Below are positions 1-5,990 of a DNA stretch of 5,990 bases, piece by piece; positions within the stretch are counted from its first letter, which is position 1; each line of letters starts with the position of its first letter. The DNA comes from Lachnoclostridium phytofermentans. GTDB taxonomy: Bacteria; Bacillota; Clostridia; Lachnospirales; Lachnospiraceae. Below the pieces are notes generated by a model. It did no database searches. It was given only the letters and a program-made list of their open reading frames with translations, and was not told the origin of the DNA. The stretch is from the NCBI GenBank assembly GCA_003526525.1, contig DPVV01000176.1, positions 2,257 through 8,246 of the forward strand, read 5' to 3'. The position numbers and the translations under genes were made by a program.

Positions 1-4
1 ACGT

Positions 5-361
5 ATGAATGGAACGATGTTTACCAAAATGGGTGAAATCGCTATAGATACGGATGTAATCGCCAAATATGCAGGCTCAAGTGCAATTGAGTGCTTCGGT
101 GTTGTAGGTATGGCTTCCGTTAGCATGAAAGACGGCTTAGCAAAACTTTTACGGCGAGAAAGCTTAAATCATGGCGTTAACGTAGTTATTGAGGATAATG
201 TTATGACGATTGATCTTCATATTATTGTTTCTTATGGCGTGAGTATATCTGCTGTTGCAGAAAATCTGATTAGCAATGTAAAATATAAAGTAGAGGAATT
301 TGCGGGCCTTACAGTCGCAAAAATTAATATATTTGTTGAGGGCGTAAGAGTCATCGACTAG
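5..361 (+). CDS. yloU: Asp23/Gls24 family protein, YloU type
   Basis: This small 118-residue protein belongs to the Asp23/Gls24 (DUF322) family. Family members are cytoplasmic or membrane-associated proteins linked to cell-envelope homeostasis, and their biochemical role is poorly known. Recognisable parts are the N-terminal GEIAIDTDVIAKYAG stretch, the central CFGVVGMASVSMKDGL segment (about residues 30-46), and the C-terminal VEEFAGLTVAKINIFVEGV strand region typical of the fold. There is no signal peptide or membrane segment. The ATG at 5 gives an N-terminus of the usual family length, but only four bases precede it, so its ribosome binding site is outside the window and an upstream start cannot be excluded. 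An ATG at 17 is an alternative with no good ribosome binding site. The next gene, the fatty acid kinase, starts 20 bases after the stop. This yloU-yloV pairing is widely conserved in Firmicutes and suggests a shared operon. The family call is firm; the start is moderately sure. Confidence 0.9.
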   Translation: MNGTMFTKMGEIAIDTDVIAKYAGSSAIECFGVVGMASVSMKDGLAKLLRRESLNHGVNVVIEDNVMTIDLHIIVSYGVSISAVAENLISNVKYKVEEFAGLTVAKINIFVEGVRVID

Positions 362-365
362 ATTT

Positions 366-372
366 AAGGAGG
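366..372 (+). promoter_or_regulatory. Ribosome binding site fixing a GTG start
   Basis: AAGGAGG, a near-perfect anti-Shine-Dalgarno match, lies 9 bases before the GTG at 382. It supports GTG as the true start of the kinase gene; the next in-frame ATG is at 421, too far away to be served by this site. Confidence 0.85.
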
Positions 373-381
373 AGCAAACAA

Positions 382-2064
382 GTGACTTTGAATACGATTG
401 ATGCAAAACTTCTGCAGAAAATGTTTCTTGCAGGAGCAAAAAGCATCGAAGTGAAGAAGGAATACATTAATGAGCTGAACGTGTTTCCAGTTCCGGATGG
501 CGATACAGGTACAAATATGACATTAACTATTATGTCAGCAGCGAAGGAGGTTAGTACTTTTGAAAACCCAACCGTTGAAGATTTGTGCAAAGCGATCTCA
601 AGTGGGTCCTTACGTGGAGCTAGAGGTAATTCTGGTGTTATCTTATCTCAGCTATTTCGTGGATTGACAAAGGAAATTGTAGAACACAAGCAAATTAATG
701 TTATTGTTTTAGCAAATGCATTCCAGAAAGCAGTCGAGACAGCGTACAAAGCAGTTATGAAGCCGAAGGAAGGTACCATTTTAACTGTTGCCAGAGGCGG
801 TGCAGAAAGAGCAGCGGAGCTTGCAAATGAGACTACTGATTTAGTATACTTTGGAGCAGAAGTAATTAAGCGTATGGAGGAAGTTCTTGCTCGTACACCA
901 GAGATGCTTCCAGTATTAAAGGAAGCAGGAGTAGTAGACTCTGGCGGACAGGGATTATTAGAGATAGTAAAAGGTGCATACGATGCAATGCTTGGTAAGA
1001 AAGTAGACATTACGATTACTCCAGCTACCACTAGTACACCATCCACTATGAGAAAAGTTGATGTTGAAAATATTGCTACAGCAGACATTAAGTTTGGCTA
1101 TTGTACTGAATTTATTATCATGGTTGAGAAGGAATACAATGAGAAGAAAGAACATGAATTCAAGGGATATCTTGAATCTATTGGTGATTCCATTGTAGTT
1201 GTTTCTGACGATGATATTATTAAGGTTCACGTACATACGAATGATCCTGGACTTGCAATCCAGCGTGCATTGACGTATGGTTCGTTAACTAGAATGAAAA
1301 TAGATAACATGAGAGAAGAGCATAATGAGCGTTTAATCGCCGATGCATCTGCTCAGGCTGCTAAAAATATAGAAACAGTTGAAGTAAAGAAAAAAGAACC
1401 TAGAAAACCAGTTGGTTTTGTAGCTGTATCGATTGGAGCGGGTATTAATGATATTTTCTCTGGTCTTGGAGTTGATTATTTGATTGAAGGTGGTCAAACC
1501 ATGAATCCAAGTACCGAGGATATGTTAAATGCAATTGATAACGTAAATGCAGATACCATCTTTATTTTACCTAACAACAGCAACATTATTTTAGCTGCAG
1601 AACAAGCAAAAGATCTGACTGAGGATAAAGAAATAGTAGTTATCCCATCAAAAACAGTGCCTCAGGGCATCACAGCAATCATTAACTATGTCTTTGATAA
1701 ATCAACAGAAGAAAATCAAAAGAGAATGATTGAAGAGATGACTCGTGTAAAGACTGGTCAGGTTACCTATGCGGTTCGTGATACAAATATTGATGGTAAA
1801 GAAATTAAACAAGGTAATATCATGGGTATTGGTGATAAGACTATTCTTTCCGTTGGAACTGATATAAGTGAAACAACACTTGAGCTAATCGAGAATTTAG
1901 TAGATGACGATTCTGAGTTAATAAGCTTATACTATGGTGCTGAAGTAACAGAAGAGGATGCAAATCAAATTGCAGACCAAATTACTGAGAAGTATCCAAT
2001 GGTTGATGTTGAAATTCATATGGGTGGTCAGCCAATTTACTATTATGTATTATCAGTGGAATAA
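382..2064 (+). CDS. fakA: Fatty acid kinase ATP-binding subunit FakA (DhaL/YloV family)
   Basis: This is a 560-residue DAK2/DhaL-domain protein, the full length usual for FakA/YloV. FakA binds ATP and phosphorylates fatty acids presented by a DegV-family FakB partner, giving acyl phosphate for phospholipid synthesis in the cytoplasm. The N-terminal DhaL kinase domain (about 1-200) carries NVFPVPDGDTGTNM at 33-46, whose Asp39 and Asp41 are the expected Mg-nucleotide ligands. It also has GARGNSGVILSQ at 79-90, EGTILTV at 130-136 and DSGGQG at 186-191. The middle domain has GYCTEF at 239-244 and KVHVHTNDPG at 281-290. Cys241, His283 and His285 match the metal-binding Cys/His/His set known from staphylococcal FakA. 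The remainder (about 345-560) is the FakB/EDD-like C-terminal domain, ending in the GGQPIYYYVLSVE pattern. Translation starts at GTG, set by the AAGGAGG at 366-372. No FakB gene lies in the window. Older annotations name this family dihydroxyacetone kinase or DAK phosphatase. Confidence 0.93.
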   Translation: MTLNTIDAKLLQKMFLAGAKSIEVKKEYINELNVFPVPDGDTGTNMTLTIMSAAKEVSTFENPTVEDLCKAISSGSLRGARGNSGVILSQLFRGLTKEIVEHKQINVIVLANAFQKAVETAYKAVMKPKEGTILTVARGGAERAAELANETTDLVYFGAEVIKRMEEVLARTPEMLPVLKEAGVVDSGGQGLLEIVKGAYDAMLGKKVDITITPATTSTPSTMRKVDVENIATADIKFGYCTEFIIMVEKEYNEKKEHEFKGYLESIGDSIVVVSDDDIIKVHVHTNDPGLAIQRALTYGSLTRMKIDNMREEHNERLIADASAQAAKNIETVEVKKKEPRKPVGFVAVSIGAGINDIFSGLGVDYLIEGGQTMNPSTEDMLNAIDNVNADTIFILPNNSNIILAAEQAKDLTEDKEIVVIPSKTVPQGITAIINYVFDKSTEENQKRMIEEMTRVKTGQVTYAVRDTNIDGKEIKQGNIMGIGDKTILSVGTDISETTLELIENLVDDDSELISLYYGAEVTEEDANQIADQITEKYPMVDVEIHMGGQPIYYYVLSVE

Positions 2065-2102
2065 CTAGATATTTTAAAATCATGTAAAAAAAGAAGTGTT
2101 AT

Positions 2103-2155
2103 AAAAATCGTGTATTTGAACGGAAAATTTTTTCTTCAAATACACGATTTTTTTT
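2103..2155 (+). terminator. Rho-independent terminator after fakA
   Basis: A perfect 18-bp inverted repeat pairs 2103-2120 with 2135-2152 around a 14-base loop (2121-2134). The distal arm runs into eight consecutive T residues (2148-2155). It starts 38 bases after the fakA stop and should end the yloU-fakA transcript. The stem begins with an A-run, so the structure may also stop transcription arriving on the minus strand. Confidence 0.93.
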
Positions 2156-2329
2156 GGGCTCTGTCTCTGTGTTGGGGTGGGGTTGGTTCCTGTTGTAAAC
2201 CTATTTTTTTCTTCATAGACATAGTTGTTCGGTAGCCAAAAAAGTCATTGATCTCTTTTGGTCCGCTTCTGTTTTGCTTTTACTGTACATAACGTTTCGT
2301 AAAAAGGTTACACTTATTGGGTTATCTAA

Positions 2330-2371
2330 TTGGGAATGATACTTGTAACTATAGGATAACTATGGTAGTAT
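2330..2371 (+). promoter_or_regulatory. Candidate recG promoter (two overlapping options)
   Basis: Two sigma-A-like arrangements overlap. The first has TTGTAA at 2343-2348 and TAGTAT at 2366-2371 with a 17-base spacer. The second has TTGGGA at 2330-2335 and TAGGAT at 2352-2357 with a 16-base spacer. Each box matches the consensus at four of six positions, so neither is strong. A promoter is expected here because a strong terminator cuts recG off from the upstream operon and no other gene lies between. The exact boxes are a guess. Confidence 0.35.
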
Positions 2372-2396
2372 TTTTGTAATAAAAGTTTTAAGAAAG

Positions 2397-2402
2397 AAAG
2401 GG
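2397..2402 (+). promoter_or_regulatory. recG ribosome binding site
   Basis: AAAGGG lies 8 bases before the ATG at 2411, within a purine-rich run. It is a moderate Shine-Dalgarno match and agrees with the N-terminus expected for RecG. Confidence 0.6.
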
Positions 2403-2410
2403 TTCATGCG

Positions 2411-4447
2411 ATGCAGTTGACAGATTCCTTGGGAAAAATTAAGGGAATAGGGGAAAAAACAGAACTAAAATTTCATAAGCTATCGCTGTTTAGCGTGAAT
2501 GATTTAATAGAGCATTATCCTCGCGGGTATGAAGTATATGAGATGCCAAAACCAATCAGTGGTGCTGTAGAAGGAACGACAATAGCGATTGAAGCTGGAA
2601 TAGCTACGATTGCAGAAGTAAAGAAGATACGAAATCTTCAGATTATTACCTGCATGGTTCGTGACCCTTCTGGTATGATAAAACTAACATGGTTTAATCA
2701 GCCATTTTTAAAGAATACTTTACGTATGGGAGCAAGATTTATCTTTCGTGGCAAAGTGACAAGAAAGAATGGCTCCTTGGTGATCGCGCAGCCAAAGATT
2801 TATAAACAGGAAGAATATCGAATATTATTGAATGTAATGCAGCCGATTTATTCTTTGACCGAAGGTTTGACGAATCATGCGGTATCGAAAGCTGTGAATG
2901 TCGTATTAAGTCAGATCGATGATTTTAAAGAGTTTTTACCAAAATCTATTTTAAAAGAACAGAACTTAATATCAAGAAAAGCAGCAATAAAAGAAATACA
3001 CTTCCCAAAGGCAAGAGATACGATGCTGGAAGCCAGAAGACGATTGGTCTTTGATGAATTTTTTCTATATACTGTTATATTACAAAGGATAAGGGAGAAT
3101 AAAGGCAGTATTCTAAATGGATTTCTTATCAAAGAACAACAAGAGGTTTCCGAGCTTATAGCGAGTCTTCCATATGAATTAACGAATGCGCAGAAAAAAG
3201 TTTGGGAAGAGGTTAAAAAAGACCTCCTTAGTAACACCTCGATGAATCGCTTAATTCAAGGAGATGTTGGTTCTGGTAAGACAATACTGGCGGTTTTAGC
3301 CTTGTTACTTGTAGCAAAGAATGGGTATCAAGGTTGTTTTATGGTACCAACCGAAGTGTTAGCGAAGCAACACTTGGAAGCTCTTCAATCGAGCTTGTCA
3401 GGGTTTGATATTAAAATTGAATTATTAGTAGGTTCCATGACAGCCGCTATGAAACGTAACGCTTATCAGCGAATAGAAAGTCATGAAGTTGATATTATTG
3501 TGGGAACCCATGCTTTGATACAGGAGAAGGTTATTTACGATAATCTAGCGTTGGTTATTACAGACGAGCAACATCGTTTTGGAGTAAAGCAGCGAGAAAG
3601 TCTACTAAATAAGGGAGATAACCCGCATGTGCTTGTTATGAGTGCAACGCCAATTCCACGAACACTTGCGATTATTCTATATGGGGATCTTGATATCTCT
3701 GTGGTGGATGAATTGCCAGCAAATCGTTTACCAATAAAGAATTGTGTAGTAGATTCCAACTACCGAGAAACAGCCTATCGTTTTATCGGTAAGCAGATTT
3801 TAGAAGGCAGACAAGCCTATGTCATCTGCCCGATGGTGGAAGAAAGCGAAACAATAGAAGCGGAAAATGTTGTAGAATATACCGAAAAGTTAAAAGAGGC
3901 ATTGCCTTCTATCAATGGAATTGAATATCTTCATGGTAAGATGAAACCGAAGGAAAAAGATGATATCATGGGGCGTTTTGCCTCAGGGGATATCAAAGTT
4001 CTGGTGTCCACAACAGTTGTGGAGGTAGGTGTTAATGTACCGAATGCGACAGTTATGATGATTGAGAATGCCGAACGATTTGGGTTAGCGCAGCTTCATC
4101 AGCTTCGCGGGCGTGTTGGAAGAGGAGCGCATCAGTCTTATTGCATTTTGGTAAGTGGCTCTAGTAGTAAGGAGACAATGGAGCGTCTTGAGATATTAAA
4201 CAAATCAAATGACGGATTTTTTATAGCAAGTGAAGACTTAAAGCTTCGGGGGCCTGGTGATTTGTTTGGTATTAGACAAAGTGGTGATTTAGAATTTAAG
4301 ATTGGCGACATTTATCAGGATGCTTCCGTTTTAAAGGCAGCAAATGAAGCTGCTAAGAATTTAACTGCGGAAGAATATCTTAGCTTATGTGATAATTATC
4401 CTGCACTTTCGGATAAGTTTGAGCGACTTGCGATGAGCACCTTATAA
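2411..4447 (+). CDS. recG: ATP-dependent DNA helicase RecG
   Basis: RecG is a superfamily 2 double-stranded DNA translocase that unwinds branched DNA. It reverses stalled replication forks, processes Holliday junctions and D-loops, and acts in the cytoplasm on the chromosome. The 678-residue product is full length for the family. It opens with a helix-hairpin-helix-like IKGIGEKT segment (about 10-17), followed by the OB-fold wedge domain that grips the branch point (about 55-150). The helicase core shows Walker A GDVGSGKT at 284-291, the DEQH box within DEQHRFG at 385-391, and motif III SATPIPRT at 411-418. Motif V lies in STTVVEVGVNVPNA at 533-546 and motif VI in QLHQLRGRVGRG at 561-572. The C-terminal LRGPGDLFGIRQSG at 612-625 belongs to the RecG-specific translocation (TRG) region. 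No key residue is missing. The frame is uninterrupted and the ATG has a reasonable ribosome binding site. The gene sits downstream of yloU-fakA as in many Firmicutes, but behind a terminator. Confidence 0.97.
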   Translation: MQLTDSLGKIKGIGEKTELKFHKLSLFSVNDLIEHYPRGYEVYEMPKPISGAVEGTTIAIEAGIATIAEVKKIRNLQIITCMVRDPSGMIKLTWFNQPFLKNTLRMGARFIFRGKVTRKNGSLVIAQPKIYKQEEYRILLNVMQPIYSLTEGLTNHAVSKAVNVVLSQIDDFKEFLPKSILKEQNLISRKAAIKEIHFPKARDTMLEARRRLVFDEFFLYTVILQRIRENKGSILNGFLIKEQQEVSELIASLPYELTNAQKKVWEEVKKDLLSNTSMNRLIQGDVGSGKTILAVLALLLVAKNGYQGCFMVPTEVLAKQHLEALQSSLSGFDIKIELLVGSMTAAMKRNAYQRIESHEVDIIVGTHALIQEKVIYDNLALVITDEQHRFGVKQRESLLNKGDNPHVLVMSATPIPRTLAIILYGDLDISVVDELPANRLPIKNCVVDSNYRETAYRFIGKQILEGRQAYVICPMVEESETIEAENVVEYTEKLKEALPSINGIEYLHGKMKPKEKDDIMGRFASGDIKVLVSTTVVEVGVNVPNATVMMIENAERFGLAQLHQLRGRVGRGAHQSYCILVSGSSSKETMERLEILNKSNDGFFIASEDLKLRGPGDLFGIRQSGDLEFKIGDIYQDASVLKAANEAAKNLTAEEYLSLCDNYPALSDKFERLAMSTL

Positions 4448-4507
4448 CCTAGAGGCTAGATTTAGTTATCTTGTAATAGTAAATGTTCAATTTTAGTGAA
4501 AAAAGTG

Positions 4508-4546
4508 TTGGTAAAGGAAGGGAGTGTTACCCCCTTTCCTTTCCAA
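4508..4546. terminator. Imperfect hairpin after recG, possible terminator
   Basis: Bases 4508-4522 pair with 4532-4546 to give a 14-bp stem with two single-base bulges (T4512 and T4535) and a 9-base loop. The stem is strong, with purines on one arm and pyrimidines on the other. On the plus strand it lies about 60 bases after the recG stop, but only a poor T-rich tail follows (TTGTTGTAT). On the minus strand the stem is followed after three bases by six T residues (complement of 4499-4504), a better terminator shape. It may stop recG transcripts, minus-strand transcripts, or both. The structure is clear; the function is inferred. Confidence 0.55.
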
Positions 4547-4563
4547 TTGTTGTATAGTATAAT
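4535..4563 (+). promoter_or_regulatory. Candidate promoter for the membrane protein gene
   Basis: A perfect TATAAT at 4558-4563 lies 55 bases before the TTG start, leaving room for a short leader with the ribosome binding site. At a 17-base spacing the -35 position (4535-4540) reads TTTCCT, a poor match. It falls inside the distal arm of the preceding hairpin. The -10 box is convincing; the promoter as a whole is moderate because AT-rich DNA often gives such boxes by chance. Confidence 0.45.
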
Positions 4564-4605
4564 AATAGAGTTTAGGAAAGAATTGTACGAAAGTATAGTT
4601 AAGAT

Positions 4606-4611
4606 AGGAGG
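4606..4611 (+). promoter_or_regulatory. Ribosome binding site fixing a TTG start
   Basis: AGGAGG lies 7 bases before the TTG at 4619. This is ideal spacing, and it decides the start of the following membrane protein gene. The first in-frame ATG (4640) would be 28 bases from this site, too far to use it. Confidence 0.8.
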
Positions 4612-4618
4612 ATACTCA

Positions 4619-5990
4619 TTGACTGCAGTTTTATATCTGATGATATGTTTTGTCACAGGCTGTATGATATGCACCTTTGCATTTCCAAAGCTAAGGGAAA
4701 TCACAACAAAGTCTTTTCGTGGCAATCCAATAGAATTAAATCAGTATTTTGTTTTATTACCAGCTTGGTTTATTTCTGGAACCATTCTAGTAACTTGGCT
4801 CGTCTATTTATTAGCACTTATTTTTAGAAATAAACCACAGCCGTTAATTTTTGCAAATGGAATCACTATGTCGATTTGTCTGGTGATTTCAGCGCTATAT
4901 TTAATTCAAAAATTCTGGTCAAAAAAAGTACTTAAAATGGCGGATCGTGAAAATCCAGATCGCAAAAGGAGCTTAACAACCTCGGAATGGATTTTCTTAG
5001 CTTTTGTAGTCTTTTTGTCTATTCAGTTAATGTGGCAAACATTTTTCGTAGCACATGGAAAACTTTATGTTGGAAATTCTGTTTTTAGTGACTTTTCACC
5101 ACACATTGGTATGATACGTTCGTTTTCTCATGGAAATAATTTTCCAACAACTTATTCCCATTTTGCTGGAAGCGATATCCGGTATCACTTTATGTTTCAG
5201 TTCTTAGTTGGAAACTTAGAATTTTTAGGTATGCGATTAGACTATGCTTTTAATATACCAAGTGCAATTGGTATGATTAGCACCTTTAGCTTACTATATG
5301 TTCTGGGATGTAAACTTGGTGGAAAACGTGCTATAGGTCTCCTAAGTTGCTTATTTTTTGCATTTCGAAGTTCACCTAGTTTATTTACGTATTTATCTGA
5401 GTTACCTAAAGGTACTGGTATCTTTGAAGCTCTAAAAGCAAATTCTTCATTTTTCTCGTACACCACTCATGAGGACTGGGGATTATGGAATCTAAATGTA
5501 TACTGTAATCAGAGACATTTTGCATTCACGCTTCCAATTATGTTACTTATGTTGTTGCTATTCATACCACTTGCTTACGAAGGTTTATATCGTGCCTCGG
5601 AGGGAATGATCGTAGTTTCGAATAAAGTAAGTGAGAAGCAAAGTGTTAAATCGTTATTCGGTAAGGGAATAGAATTTGTAAAACTTCTTTTCTTACAATG
5701 GGAGGGTTGGAAGGTTAAGGATTTCAAGCTAGCAATTATGTCTGGGCTCATGATTGGTGCACTGGCATTTTGGAATGGAGCAGTTACGATTGGAATCTTA
5801 TTGGTGCTGTTTGTATTAGCAATTGTCTCAGACCGTAGGCTGGAGCTTCTCATAACAGCTGTGATTGCAACAACACTATCCGTAATCCAATCCAAAGTTT
5901 TTATCTCCGGTTCTGCAATCGAGACCAATTATTTATTTGGTTTTATAGCGGAAAATCCGACTTTTTTTGGTAGTCTAGATTATTTAAAAC
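4619..5990 (+). CDS. Polytopic membrane protein, putative GT-C-type glycosyltransferase (3' end cut off)
   Basis: From TTG at 4619 the frame stays open to the window edge, giving 457 codons and no stop, so the C-terminus is missing. I do not recognise a named gene. Hydrophobic segments lie near residues 2-23, 43-69, 77-98, 124-144, 211-231, 238-250, 301-320, 371-387, 388-404 and 408-424. Basic stretches at 24-34, 98-118, 232-237 and 406-407 fit a consistent inside/outside pattern. That pattern puts two long loops (about 145-210 and 251-300) outside the cell. The first loop contains SDFSPHIGM (Asp158, His162) and SDIRYHFMFQ (Asp186, His190); the second ends in NQRH at 297-300. Acidic and His residues in outer loops between many membrane passes are the layout of GT-C glycosyltransferases, which use polyprenyl-phosphate sugars to build envelope glycans. 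That role is inferred from layout, not from a recognised family signature. A transporter, flippase or other envelope protein remains possible. The gene has its own -10 box and ribosome binding site, and reads as real coding sequence throughout. Confidence 0.8.
   Translation, partial: MTAVLYLMICFVTGCMICTFAFPKLREITTKSFRGNPIELNQYFVLLPAWFISGTILVTWLVYLLALIFRNKPQPLIFANGITMSICLVISALYLIQKFWSKKVLKMADRENPDRKRSLTTSEWIFLAFVVFLSIQLMWQTFFVAHGKLYVGNSVFSDFSPHIGMIRSFSHGNNFPTTYSHFAGSDIRYHFMFQFLVGNLEFLGMRLDYAFNIPSAIGMISTFSLLYVLGCKLGGKRAIGLLSCLFFAFRSSPSLFTYLSELPKGTGIFEALKANSSFFSYTTHEDWGLWNLNVYCNQRHFAFTLPIMLLMLLLFIPLAYEGLYRASEGMIVVSNKVSEKQSVKSLFGKGIEFVKLLFLQWEGWKVKDFKLAIMSGLMIGALAFWNGAVTIGILLVLFVLAIVSDRRLELLITAVIATTLSVIQSKVFISGSAIETNYLFGFIAENPTFFGSLDYLK

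Larger units (their letters stand above)
2156..2410 (+). other. Intergenic region between the fakA terminator and recG
   Basis: I see no supported gene here on either strand. The first part is rich in G and T (around 2165-2195), and the rest is AT-rich with scattered T-runs. The only interpretable parts are weak promoter candidates near 2330-2371 and the recG ribosome binding site. In bacilli the serine dehydratase genes sdaAB and sdaAA occupy the matching position between yloV and recG. I see no remnant of them here. Confidence 0.6.

Noticed and set aside
648..1088. A 146-codon minus-strand open frame inside fakA
   Set aside because: It lies opposite strongly conserved kinase codons, has Ser/Thr/Pro-rich low-information composition, and no ribosome binding site or family match that I can see. 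It is a shadow of fakA.
2160..2195. G/T-rich stretch after the fakA terminator, considered as a quadruplex or riboswitch element
   Set aside because: There are only a few short G-runs and no convincing set of four tracts or paired stems. I cannot support a named element.
2321..2360. Short inverted repeat GTTATC ... GATAAC upstream of recG, considered as an operator
   Set aside because: Only six bases match, the arms are 28 bases apart, and such pairs arise easily by chance in AT-rich DNA. It overlaps the promoter candidates but is too weak to call.
4645..4827. A 60-codon plus-strand open frame starting shortly after the TTG start
   Set aside because: It is in a different frame from the long membrane protein frame and has no ribosome binding site of its own. 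The AGGAGG at 4606-4611 fits the TTG at 4619 instead.
5575..5928. A 117-codon minus-strand open frame near the right edge
   Set aside because: It is antisense to the membrane protein gene, whose frame is continuous here with clear hydrophobic periodicity. The antisense product resembles no known protein to me.

Overview
The window is AT-rich bacterial DNA with strong AGGAGG-type ribosome binding sites, GTG and TTG starts next to ATG, and the Firmicutes gene order yloU - yloV/fakA - recG. Base composition, protein style and this order point to a low-GC Clostridia chromosome, and the Lachnospiraceae are my best guess. The species cannot be fixed from the sequence alone. All four genes read on the plus strand. 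I see no rRNA, tRNA, CRISPR array, insertion sequence or phage gene.

Left part (1-2155). A small Asp23/Gls24-family protein (YloU type) is followed after 20 bases by a 560-residue DhaL-type fatty acid kinase (FakA/YloV). The pair looks co-transcribed and ends at a textbook intrinsic terminator at 2103-2155.

Middle part (2156-4447). An intergenic stretch holds only weak promoter candidates and leads into a full-length recG, the branched-DNA helicase used in replication fork rescue and recombination. The terminator and the gap suggest that recG is transcribed separately from the kinase here.

Right part (4448-5990). A short intergenic region carries a G/C-rich imperfect hairpin and a consensus -10 box. 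After them comes a long reading frame that starts with TTG at 4619 and stays open to the window edge (457 codons seen). It encodes a many-pass membrane protein whose predicted topology places conserved-looking acidic and His residues on the outer face, as in GT-C-fold glycosyltransferases. That assignment is an inference. This gene is the least explained part of the window. The first three genes are conserved housekeeping genes; the fourth looks like a lineage-specific insertion next to recG.
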